A stretch of 6,406 nucleotides of DNA from Defluviitaleaceae bacterium (lineage in GTDB: Bacteria; Bacillota; Clostridia; Lachnospirales; UBA5962). The stretch lies in assembly GCA_009780765.1 (NCBI GenBank), contig WQZK01000112.1, positions 1 to 6,406 on the forward strand, written 5' to 3'. Each line of letters opens with the position of its first letter. Position 1 is the stretch's first letter. A program made the position numbers and the translations under genes. The notes beneath the pieces were generated by a model, which was not told the origin of the DNA, searched no databases, and was given only the letters and a program-made list of their open reading frames with translations. Shown here in pieces: positions 1 to 5,683 of this stretch.

Positions 1-588
1 ACTGTACCAATCACTGCGATGATTTGTGAGAAAGTCCATATCGGCTATTTGCATTGCAGGTGTTATTATATTTTGCCACTTGTTATATATCTGCGGAGTA
101 GCAATAACAGCCATGTCCATATAGTATTTATCTTCGTCAGAATTTATACTTACTGAGTCCATTTGCTCTGATTTATATAAAATCTTCCTACCGGGTAGGT
201 TTTCATCTTCTCGTGGATCAACCTGCGGGCATAATAACAACACGCCATCTATTCTTTCCTTCATTTTGTGAACAAGTCCTAACGAAACATACCCGCCATG
301 AGATTCGCCGATGAGCAAAAAGTTTTCTTCACCAATTACTGTATTTATAAAATCAATTACAACATCAAGGATATTATCACAATTATTTATCCAGTTAGCG
401 GATGGCGTTTTCCCACAGCCAGGCAAGTCTAAATAAATTCTCCGATAGCCTTGCATTTCATTGAAAACAGGTTCAAATGGGTCAACCATCATACGATGGT
501 CAACTATGCTACCATGAATACAAAGCACAGGTTTTCCTTCTCCGTATTCTTCATAATATATTGAAATATCACGAACCGAACAAATCAT
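1..588 (-). CDS. alpha/beta hydrolase, partial (C-terminus outside the window)
   Basis: The first 196 residues of an alpha/beta-fold hydrolase are present; the gene runs off the window at position 1. The oxyanion-hole HG is at residues 25-26. LDLPGCGKT at 53-61 is the conserved strand and loop after the first helix. The nucleophile elbow GESHGG (94-99) puts the catalytic serine at 96. The cap region begins around residue 125. The catalytic Asp and His would lie in the missing part. There is no signal peptide, so the protein is probably cytoplasmic; the substrate cannot be told from this fold. The ATG at 588 is supported by GGAG about 8 nt upstream (597-600) and by homology starting almost at once (ISIYYEEYGEG). 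It has its own promoter and a structured leader. Its base composition is less AT-rich than that of the defence genes further right. The fold is seen directly in the motifs; the specific function is unknown. Confidence 0.9.
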   Translation of the reverse strand, partial: MICSVRDISIYYEEYGEGKPVLCIHGSIVDHRMMVDPFEPVFNEMQGYRRIYLDLPGCGKTPSANWINNCDNILDVVIDFINTVIGEENFLLIGESHGGYVSLGLVHKMKERIDGVLLLCPQVDPREDENLPGRKILYKSEQMDSVSINSDEDKYYMDMAVIATPQIYNKWQNIITPAMQIADMDFLTNHRSDWYS

Positions 589-611
589 AATGGCATCTCC
601 ATTTTTTGGTG

Positions 612-700
612 TTATTGACCAACGAGCGAGAGTAGCAGGAAAGCTTGCTTTCACATGACCGAGCGAGGCAGGTCAACGAAGGGTATTAGTACCCTTTATT
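612..700 (-). promoter_or_regulatory. hairpin-rich 5' leader of the hydrolase mRNA
   Basis: The stretch between promoter and ATG contains several inverted repeats. AAGGGTA (679-685) pairs with TACCCTT (690-696) across a 4-nt loop. GGTCA (671-675) can pair with TGACC (656-660), or, one base longer, GGTCAA (671-676) can pair with TTGACC (615-620), so these two pairings exclude each other. GAAAGC (639-644) pairs with GCTTTC (647-652). GAGCGAG also occurs twice (624-630 and 661-667). The structure is visible in the sequence, but I do not recognise it as a known riboswitch. The T-rich flank after 696 could instead make the first hairpin a weak plus-strand terminator. The rest of 589-832 shows no gene. 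Confidence 0.4.
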
Positions 701-723
701 TTCTATAAATCAGTTTCTAAATA

Positions 724-751
724 ATATTATACTTTAGCCTTAATTTGTCAA
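724..751 (-). promoter_or_regulatory. candidate sigma-70 type promoter for the hydrolase
   Basis: On the minus strand a perfect -35 TTGACA (746-751) is followed by an AT-rich -10 region. TAATAT (724-729) lies at 16-bp spacing. The better-matching TATAAT (726-731) is only 14 bp away. Transcription would start near 717 and leave a leader of about 130 nt before the hydrolase ATG. The -35 is convincing; which -10 is used is uncertain. Confidence 0.5.
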
Positions 752-822
752 CTATTGGCAAAACCACTTTTTATTTTTACATTTTATTACAAAGATGCTC
801 CGAATCATCTTGGTTATTATTT

Positions 823-980
823 CGATAACGTTCTAGGTGGCTGACGTTTTGCGATTGCGAATGAGGGCTTTGCAAACAAGACCAGCAACTGCAAAATGTG
901 GTGAAATGAAACGTGAGAGGCGAAACCTACCTGCGGAATTGAACTCTGGAGCCGCACAAATTGTGCGGTGGCACGTATGC
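823..980 (+). repeat. attC-like structured repeat C
   Basis: This GC-richer, gene-free stretch is collinear with repeat B at 2523-2687. Shared blocks are ATAACGTT (825-832), TGACG (842-846), TTTGC (848-852), GCAAAATGTG (891-900) and a GCCGC...GGTGG segment (951-971), with offsets constant to within a few bases. TTTTGC (847-852) and GCAAAA (891-896) form an inverted repeat. CCGCACAA (952-959) and TTGTGCGG (961-968) form an 8-bp palindrome with a one-base centre. Its left end CGATAACG and right end CGTATGC (974-980) are degraded versions of the GCATAACG and GTTATGC ends of repeat B. Integron attC sites have this architecture; calling it attC is inference. Confidence 0.55.
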
Positions 981-1027
981 TGTTTGTTGAGGTTGCAGAA
1001 AAAGTCTTTTATGTTTGTTTCTGTATC

Positions 1028-1418
1028 CTCATTACATACCATTAGGGCTTTACTGAATACTTTTTCTATCTCTCCATTCATTCCTGATACAAAGTTTGAT
1101 ATTGTTGTATAATGAGGTTCTGTATCTTCTGCCAATGCCTTTGCTATCATGTTTGTTTCGCACATTTTTGCTATCTTGCGGGAGGTTATTACGCCCATTG
1201 AGTAACAATAGGGGATTATTTTTTACAATATTCTTGGACCTATTGCTGCTGCCCCGGTTAAATCGTTGTTATATTTATCGTCGAAAACACTTAAGTCGAG
1301 TTTTTTGTCGATTAAATGGGTTAAGGTATATTCGTATGTGTCTTTAATTATTTGTTCAGACAGGTTGATGGTTAAAAATAGTCCGCGCCCTTTTTTCGGT
1401 TTCTTTGTAGCGTGCCAT
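1028..1418 (-). pseudogene. remnant of an IS1182-type (DUF772) transposase
   Basis: This is a broken insertion-sequence transposase. Reading starts at the ATG at 1418 (MARYKETEK). A six-A run (T6 at 1391-1396) shifts the frame by one base. Reading then continues as GLFLTINLSEQIIKDTYEY and reaches an in-frame TAA at 1223-1225, where related proteins would have a Leu codon. It goes on through YCYSMGVITSRKIAKMCE and TEPHYTTISNFVSGM to MVCNE (ending about 1028). This region is the N-terminal DUF772 domain of IS1182/IS5-like transposases, including the SSRKI and TISxF signatures. All of the DDE catalytic portion is deleted. The frame that runs on to 833 reads through repeat C and is not transposase. 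Three separate lesions make the element inactive. Family assignment is from recognised motifs; the resemblance to treponemal copies is from memory. Confidence 0.8.
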
Positions 1419-1437
1419 GATATATTATCTTATCATG
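1416..1437. repeat. inverted repeat over the transposase start codon
   Basis: CATGATA (1416-1422) and TATCATG (1431-1437) form perfect 7-bp arms around an 8-base loop. The left arm includes the transposase ATG (1416-1418, minus). The hairpin could sequester the start in the mRNA, as in other insertion sequences that limit transposase translation. It now has no functional gene to control. Confidence 0.45.
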
Positions 1438-1502
1438 ACACAGGCCAGAGTGCCAGCTTGTTTTATACTCGCTATCTACTATATTACTTTTTCCGCGACC
1501 TC

Positions 1503-1512
1503 GTTAGGCGAC
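1503..1512 (+). other. attC-type right-end motif GTTAGGCGAC (cassette boundary)
   Basis: GTTAGGC (1503-1509) matches the integron core site GTTRRRY exactly, and the extended GTTAGGCGAC resembles GTTATGCGAC at the right edge of repeat B (2681-2690). The left half of the corresponding site cannot be recognised; the sequence to its left (1438-1500) is featureless and leads into the transposase remnant. It plausibly marks the left boundary of the cassette carrying the two genes at 1541-2400. Confidence 0.4.
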
Positions 1513-1540
1513 ACAAGTCTTTTTGATGTTAACTAAAATA

Positions 1541-1888
1541 TTAATCATATACAATTTTAACATAATCACCAATCATTATTTTTTTTATATCTTCTGTCAT
1601 ATTTCTTTCGAAATAATCATATCCAAGTTTAATATTTAATCCCCAGATGCTTTTTAAAGGAGAAGGTGCGTCATCAGATTGAATTACAGACATATTATCT
1701 TGGGCGTGGGTTACAGTACAATATGCCTTTGGTATTTCCAAATATCCTAATTTCTCTCCAGAATTTGGGTCGATAATTTCTTTGCCAATTATGTAAATGT
1801 AACATTTTTGCCCTTTTCTAACTCCTGCGAGTAACCCTTTATTAATTACGTAAGTAAAATTATCTAAAATTTCTACAATTTGCATCAT
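1541..1888 (-). CDS. small soluble protein with a FlgT-C-like beta-rich segment, partner of the upstream membrane protein
   Basis: This 115-residue protein has no membrane segment. Residues 9-55 follow a pattern I recognise from FlgT C-terminal-like and related beta-barrel proteins: NFTYVINKGLLAGVRKGQK, then YIYIIGKEIIDPNSGEKLG, then LEI. This means a beta hairpin, a GxxxGxxxGQ turn and a DPxTGExLG loop. The C-terminal IGDYVKIV (107-114) looks like a closing strand. The gene overlaps the upstream membrane gene by 4 nt (ATGA), so the two are almost certainly co-translated. Two ATGs lie in tandem at 1888 and 1885. GGAG sits only 4 nt from the first and 7 nt from the second, so the protein may start at the second (MQIVEI). 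The stop lies just before the boundary motif at 1503-1512. The biochemical role is unknown; a cytoplasmic partner of the membrane protein is inferred. Confidence 0.8.
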   Translation of the reverse strand: MMQIVEILDNFTYVINKGLLAGVRKGQKCYIYIIGKEIIDPNSGEKLGYLEIPKAYCTVTHAQDNMSVIQSDDAPSPLKSIWGLNIKLGYDYFERNMTEDIKKIMIGDYVKIVYD

Positions 1889-2400
1889 TTAGCTCCTTCA
1901 GATAATTTTTCCAAGATATTATTAACATTGGAAGCAGGTCGCACAATTATTTGTTTCAATATATTATTATCACAAAATTGCATACTTATGTTGGTATTTG
2001 GAAACAATATTTTTATTTGGATAATTTTTTCTTGAACATGTGATACGTAACCTATTGTTACTATTGATTCGTAAGAATCATTTTGATGATATATGGAAAC
2101 TGCTGTATTTAATGGTAAATTAATAGTACGCTTCAATATTAATATATTATCATCTCGTACAAATTGTATAGGTTTTAAAGAAAAATTATTAAAATATACA
2201 CTATCTTTTATGTCCCTCCTAATATTAAACCACATTTTAATAAATATTGAACATATTAAAAGTAATAGTAATATTGTTGAAACATAAATAGATAGTTTTA
2301 CTTGCATATTTGCATATTGAGGAAAAATAAATGTTAATATAGTAATTAATGTTCCAAAAACACCAAATAAGGGAAGAACCAATTTTTCAAAAACAGACAT
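1885..2400 (-). CDS. two-helix membrane protein with cytoplasmic C-terminal domain, unknown function
   Basis: This 171-residue protein has two N-terminal hydrophobic helices (about 10-28 and 37-55) separated by a short polar turn. A basic stretch follows (FNIRRDIKDS), and then a domain of about 110 residues with alternating hydrophobic strands (ILILKRTINLP, AVSIYHQND, YESIVTIGYVSHVQEKIIQI) that looks like a small beta barrel. The positive residues after helix two place the domain in the cytoplasm. I do not know a name for the family. An AAGGG ribosome site lies 8 nt before the ATG at 2400. The gene ends in an ATGA overlap with the 115-residue soluble protein, so the pair acts as one unit. It sits between cassette-type boundaries, so accessory or defence functions are plausible, but nothing in the protein shows catalysis. 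Confidence 0.8.
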   Translation of the reverse strand: MSVFEKLVLPLFGVFGTLITILTFIFPQYANMQVKLSIYVSTILLLLLICSIFIKMWFNIRRDIKDSVYFNNFSLKPIQFVRDDNILILKRTINLPLNTAVSIYHQNDSYESIVTIGYVSHVQEKIIQIKILFPNTNISMQFCDNNILKQIIVRPASNVNNILEKLSEGAK

Positions 2401-2449
2401 GTTTTTTACCCTTTGTGCTATTATTTAAAGACAATTTCTAATCTGTATT

Positions 2450-2478
2450 AATTTACTAAATAATCAATATTATGGCAA
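2450..2478 (-). promoter_or_regulatory. weak candidate promoter for the 2400-1541 gene pair
   Basis: Minus strand TTGCCA (2473-2478) and TAAATT (2450-2455) are spaced by 17 bp, giving a leader of roughly 40 nt before the ATG at 2400. The -10 is a poor match, and the region is so AT-rich that chance hits are common. The remaining sequence between 2401 and 2522 shows nothing else. Confidence 0.3.
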
Positions 2479-2522
2479 GTAGTGTTTTTTATTAACATTT
2501 TCATGCATAATTGATTTATGCC

Positions 2523-2687
2523 GCATAACGTTTAAGATAAATGACGGTTTGCTAGCCCGAATAGGCAAAACGTAAGTTTGTAGGGTTAGCAAAATGTGCT
2601 GGAGTGAGGCGTGGGAATGAAATGACCTAGCCTAACGGAAGCCGAGCCGCCCAACAAGGCCGGTGGAGCGTTAATCGTGTGTTATGC
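2523..2687 (+). repeat. attC-like structured repeat B (about 165 bp)
   Basis: The ends are complementary: GCATAAC (2523-2529) and GTTATGC (2681-2687), as for the R'' and R' ends of an integron attC site. Inside, TTTGCTAGCCC (2548-2558) and GGGTTAGCAAA (2583-2593) form an 11-bp stem with one G-T mismatch. Further right, GCCTAAC (2631-2637), a perfect RYYYAAC core, faces GCGTTAAT around a GC-rich segment. The element is much GC-richer than the genes on both sides and is collinear with repeat C. The methyltransferase stop codon (2671-2673) lies within its right end, so the last codons of that gene are repeat-encoded. Length and shape resemble the long attC sites of chromosomal integrons. That identity is inference, since no integrase gene is in the window. 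Confidence 0.6.
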
Positions 2688-3933
2688 GACGTAAACCTTT
2701 TGTATTAATATTATTTTTCTTTTTAAGATTATTATTACCTAATACACTAATTATTTTTGATAATTTATATTCTAATGATTCAACTATAAATACATCTTCT
2801 GGAATAATATCAAAAAGTTCAGAATCATGTGTTTTTATTAATATTTTTTTTATCAAAGGTTTCTTTTCAGAAGCTTTTTTCATTAAATAAATAGCTTCAG
2901 AAATAGACTCTTCGGTTCGCTGAAATCTAATACCTATTAATCCTTCATTTGATGAATAAATTCCATCTAATCCTTTATTACGTTCTATCGGTATTGCATT
3001 TATCGATGAAATAAAATATTTTATCTCATTATCTAAATTGAAAAAATCATCATAATTTCCATCAATAACTGCTGATTGTGATATATAATAATTCATTTTT
3101 CTTTTGTTACATAAGTCAATAGCCTCTTGATTTTTATCAATACCAATATATTTACAATTATTTATATAAGCCGCAATACCCATACTTCCACTTCCACAAA
3201 ATGGATCAAGAATAAAATCACCTTCATCACATGATATATTAATAATCCTATTCATTAATTCTATTGGCTTTTGCGTTGGATATCCAGTTCTCTCTTTGGC
3301 TTTTGGGTTTAAAAATGGTATTTCCCAAACATCACGTAATGGAACTCCTTTTTTTTCTTTTATTGGTAAAATATTGTCATTCTTATCTTTTTTATATCTA
3401 ACAACTCCATTTTCATCTCTTTCACGAGATTGTAATATTTGATCTATATTTGTAGTTGGAGAATAATCTGTCATAATATGATTAAATTTATATTTTTTTG
3501 TTTTTGAATAAATAAATATATTTTGATGGGATTCTAATAACCGCATAGCAGAATTTGACCAACGCTTATAAGCCCATATAATTTCATTCACAAAACAATC
3601 TTTACCAAAAACTTTATCCATTAATAATCGTAAATGATGATTTGCAGATGTATCACAATGAAGAAATATTAAACCTGTTTCTGTTAATTTATATTTACAC
3701 TTACTTAAAATATCTTTGATAAATTCAAGATATGTTTCAATTGATTCCCATTTATCAGGAAATGAAAATATACTATTTTCATCTTTACTATACATTTTTA
3801 GAATATCTTGCTTAAAAAAAGGTGGATCAAGATATATTAACTGTACAGAATTATCAATAATATGTTTGGGGATATAATTTTCAGCTTCAGCGCATATATA
3901 TTGTAATGAATTAGTTTTCTTCATATTCGTCAA
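2671..3933 (-). CDS. N6-adenine DNA methyltransferase of a type II R-M system (beta class)
   Basis: This 420-residue enzyme transfers a methyl group from S-adenosylmethionine to adenine and protects host DNA from the adjacent endonuclease. Catalytic motif IV is DPPF (36-39), and DPPF rather than SPPY favours adenine. GLIFLHCD (87-94) is the following strand. The region of about 120-215 is probably target recognition. Motif X is TQKP (220-223), and the cofactor loop, motif I, is DPFCGSG (243-249), followed by IGIDKN (263-268). The order IV, recognition domain, X, I defines the beta class. Residues 300-400 form an extra tail of unknown role. The TTG at 3933 has GGAGG at 6 nt, while the ATG at 3924 is 15 nt away, so TTG is the likely start. 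It overlaps the endonuclease gene by 23 nt. The C-terminal RRITHD is encoded inside repeat B. Target sequence is inferred from the partner only. Confidence 0.93.
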   Translation of the reverse strand: MTNMKKTNSLQYICAEAENYIPKHIIDNSVQLIYLDPPFFKQDILKMYSKDENSIFSFPDKWESIETYLEFIKDILSKCKYKLTETGLIFLHCDTSANHHLRLLMDKVFGKDCFVNEIIWAYKRWSNSAMRLLESHQNIFIYSKTKKYKFNHIMTDYSPTTNIDQILQSRERDENGVVRYKKDKNDNILPIKEKKGVPLRDVWEIPFLNPKAKERTGYPTQKPIELMNRIINISCDEGDFILDPFCGSGSMGIAAYINNCKYIGIDKNQEAIDLCNKRKMNYYISQSAVIDGNYDDFFNLDNEIKYFISSINAIPIERNKGLDGIYSSNEGLIGIRFQRTEESISEAIYLMKKASEKKPLIKKILIKTHDSELFDIIPEDVFIVESLEYKLSKIISVLGNNNLKKKNNINTKGLRRITHD

Positions 3934-4552
3934 CTAATTCCTCCAATATTTTAAATAAGTCTATACCTGTTTTATCTTTAAGATAATTCCATGCCTGATC
4001 TCCTGAATAATATAATCCTCCTACACCATTATAAGTTGTCTTTAAAGTTTCTTGTATTCGAATTGCTTGCTCTCTATTTGGATAGTAAAACATTACACGA
4101 ATTGGTTTATATCCATGAGTTTTTATAGCTTGAATTCTTGTGTGTTCTTTTGTAATATGATCTCCATCAGTTGTTGCGTCTCTCCATTTTATCTCAATTG
4201 CTTCCTTTTCAATAAGACAGTCAATTTCAAACATTTTTGGTCTTTGACTAATTGTATTTGGGATGCGCTCTTTTTTAGCATTTGGGAATTTATTTTTTAA
4301 ACAAATACAAGCAGCTTCTTCCAAGAAAGAACCTGCATATTTATATAAAAATCGTCCTTTGTTTTGGTATACATCAATTAATTGACCTTCAGAAGTCGAT
4401 ATTCCCAATATTCTATAAATAAGATAATGAGAATTATTATCAGAGGACATTTCATCAACTCTTTTATCAATTTGAGACGAAAGTTCGGCTCTATAGTTAT
4501 CAGCTAGCTTTCGTATAGCCGATTTTACCGTTTCATGCACACTTTTAGGCAT
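3911..4552 (-). CDS. ApaLI-like type II restriction endonuclease
   Basis: This 213-residue endonuclease is predicted to cut unmodified double-stranded DNA. The stretches GRFLYKYAGSFLEEA (66-80), EIKWRDATTDGDHI (120-133) and THGYKPIRVMFYYP (145-158) are what I recognise from the ApaLI family, whose founder cuts GTGCAC. The PD-(D/E)XK core is visible as EID with Asp111 and EIK with Glu120 and Lys122. Glu79 or Glu80 in FLEEA may be the extra helix acid seen in such nucleases. The ATG at 4552 has GAGG about 5 nt upstream, and a near-consensus promoter lies right behind it. The gene precedes and overlaps the methyltransferase by 23 nt, so both come from one message. No controller (C) protein gene is visible. 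The family is fairly sure; the exact target sequence is inferred. Confidence 0.85.
   Translation of the reverse strand: MPKSVHETVKSAIRKLADNYRAELSSQIDKRVDEMSSDNNSHYLIYRILGISTSEGQLIDVYQNKGRFLYKYAGSFLEEAACICLKNKFPNAKKERIPNTISQRPKMFEIDCLIEKEAIEIKWRDATTDGDHITKEHTRIQAIKTHGYKPIRVMFYYPNREQAIRIQETLKTTYNGVGGLYYSGDQAWNYLKDKTGIDLFKILEELVDEYEEN
3940..3944 (-). promoter_or_regulatory. ribosome binding site selecting the TTG start of the methyltransferase
   Basis: GGAGG (minus strand), inside the end of the endonuclease gene, is 6 nt from TTG (3931-3933) and 15 nt from the next in-frame ATG (3922-3924). Only the TTG has normal spacing. A rare start codon here could lower methyltransferase output per message. 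Confidence 0.65.
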
Positions 4553-4568
4553 ATTTCCCTCGTAAAAT

Positions 4569-4597
4569 ATTATAAATATCTATATTTTAATAGTCAA
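4569..4597 (-). promoter_or_regulatory. strong sigma-70 type promoter of the R-M operon
   Basis: On the minus strand TTGACT (4592-4597) and a perfect TATAAT (4569-4574) are spaced by exactly 17 bp. The predicted start, about 7 nt beyond the -10, is near 4562, only about 10 nt before the endonuclease ATG at 4552. The leader is therefore extremely short and consists of little more than the GAGG ribosome site. Confidence 0.75.
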
Positions 4598-4634
4598 GAG
4601 GAAATCCAATTAGGCAATACTTGAATTTCATCCA

Positions 4635-4664
4635 TTGACATATGTTGAAAATTTTACATAAAAT
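4635..4664 (+). promoter_or_regulatory. promoter of the membrane protein/TIR operon
   Basis: TTGACA (4635-4640) and TAAAAT (4659-4664) are spaced by 18 bp, giving a start near 4671 and a leader of roughly 14 nt with GAGG before the ATG at 4685. The two opposing -35 boxes (4592-4597 and 4635-4640) are back to back with 37 bp between them. ACATATGT (4638-4645) is a small palindrome overlapping the -35, and could be an operator, but this is unproven. Confidence 0.6.
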
Positions 4665-4684
4665 CGGAGTGATGTGAGGTCTTT

Positions 4685-5122
4685 ATGGATAATAAACTAG
4701 AAATGGCAATAACTCAAACACATATATCAACTTTGCAAAATATTATTGCTCGTTTATCAAATTATTCCATGAGCTGTAAGACATGGGCTGTTACGATAGT
4801 TTCAGCACTTTGTGTAGTAATTTTTGATCCACAAAAAATTACATATTTCTATATTATAATTATTCCCATTTCCATTTTTTGGTTATTTGATTGTTATTAT
4901 CTCGGGTTAGAAAAAACATTTCGAGAAATTTATATTGAATTTTTAGTTAAAATTAAGAATAACGATACTAATATTTGCGACGATATGAAAATTGTTTTAA
5001 AAGGAAAGCGTTTAATTAATTTTTTGAAAGCACTAATATCAATTTCTACAACACCGTTATATTTTGCACTTGCAATAATTGTTTTTTTACTATTTATTAT
5101 TTTGAGAACAAATGGATGTTAA
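4685..5122 (+). CDS. small three-helix membrane protein, putative effector paired with TIR protein
   Basis: This 145-residue protein starts with an amphipathic helix (about 10-30, THISTLQNIIARLSN). It then has two hydrophobic helices (about 34-48 and 53-70), a charged cytoplasmic segment (75-112, rich in Lys, Glu and Asp) and a third hydrophobic helix (118-140). The pattern NIIARLSNYSM-x-CK-x-WAVTIVSAL followed by FWLFD-x-YYL and E-x-x-FR is one I recognise from small membrane proteins found next to TIR proteins. The layout also resembles SLATT-type membrane effectors of nucleotide-signal defence systems. GAGG 6 nt upstream supports the ATG. The gene is 30 nt ahead of the TIR gene and shares its message. 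I infer that it is the membrane-damaging or channel-like output of the pair. No enzyme or ligand-binding motif is visible. Confidence 0.8.
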   Translation: MDNKLEMAITQTHISTLQNIIARLSNYSMSCKTWAVTIVSALCVVIFDPQKITYFYIIIIPISIFWLFDCYYLGLEKTFREIYIEFLVKIKNNDTNICDDMKIVLKGKRLINFLKALISISTTPLYFALAIIVFLLFIILRTNGC

Positions 5123-5152
5123 ATCCAACAATTATTTACTGGAGGTATATTA

Positions 5153-5644
5153 ATGGCAAGAAAAGTATTTTATAGTTTCCACTACAAACCAGATGCTTGG
5201 AGAACTTCTCAAGTTCGTAATATCGGAAAAATTGAAGGGAATAAACCTGCTTCTGATAATGACTGGGAAACCATAACTAAAGGCAGTGATGAAGCAATTA
5301 AAAAATGGATTAACGATCAATTAAATGGGCGTTCATGTACTATTGTATTAATCGGCAGTGAGACTGCTGGTAGAAAATGGATAAAATACGAAATTGAGAA
5401 ATCATGGAATGATGGCAAAGGTGTATTAGGTATTTATATCCATAATTTGAAGGATTCAAATGGTAATAAATCCACAAAAGGTAAAAATCCATTTACAGAC
5501 TTCACGATAAAAGATAATTCATTATCTACTATAGTAAAAGCTTATGATCCGCCATATAGTGATAGTAAGGAAGTATATAATTACATAAGCGAAAATATTG
5601 AGAATTGGATTGAAGAAGCTATTACTATTCGTGGAAAATATTAA
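5153..5644 (+). CDS. ThsB-like TIR domain protein (MTH538/DUF1863 fold)
   Basis: This single-domain 163-residue TIR protein closely follows Thoeris ThsB. Strand A is KVFYSFHY (4-11), then VRNIGKIEG (21-29), DEAIKKWINDQLNGRS (46-61), strand TIVLIGSETAGRKWIKYEI (63-81), then GVLGIYIHNLKD (90-101) and KGKNPF (109-114). Glu80 of KYE aligns with the Glu85 reported as catalytic in Bacillus cereus ThsB. That protein makes a cyclic ADP-ribose-type signal from NAD+ after phage infection. The length is slightly shorter than ThsB, and the C-terminus has a different tail. GGAGG lies 7 nt before the ATG, a strong site. The partner upstream is a membrane protein; there is no SIR2-SLOG or macro-domain ThsA in the window. 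TIR identity is near certain; signal production is inferred from the family. Confidence 0.92.
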   Translation: MARKVFYSFHYKPDAWRTSQVRNIGKIEGNKPASDNDWETITKGSDEAIKKWINDQLNGRSCTIVLIGSETAGRKWIKYEIEKSWNDGKGVLGIYIHNLKDSNGNKSTKGKNPFTDFTIKDNSLSTIVKAYDPPYSDSKEVYNYISENIENWIEEAITIRGKY

Positions 5645-5683
5645 TTTATCCTTTTCATTATTTTAGCAATGCTCTTGGCATAT

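Noticed and set aside
679..700. T-box leader or confident intrinsic terminator
   Set aside because: There is no specifier loop or T-box core sequence, and the hairpin is short with an interrupted T tract; only a structured leader can be claimed.
833..1027. C-terminal half of the minus-strand frame 1198-833 as a genuine protein domain
   Set aside because: Transposase similarity stops at about 1028, and the rest translates repeat C, a structured non-coding element with a GC-rich palindrome; the frame is open by chance.
1391..1396. Programmed frameshift in the transposase A-run
   Set aside because: Restoring the frame needs a +1 shift, whereas A6G-type programmed sites in insertion sequences work by -1 slippage, and the downstream nonsense codon and deletion show ordinary decay.
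837..1526. Plus-strand open frames at 837-1112, 1096-1347 and 1266-1526
   Set aside because: They lie opposite repeat C and the transposase remnant, have no ribosome sites, and read as antisense of recognisable sequence.
2093..4300. Plus-strand open frames at 2093-2287, 2684-2890 and 4052-4300
   Set aside because: These are antisense shadows of the membrane protein, methyltransferase and endonuclease genes, with composition biased by the AT-rich complement.
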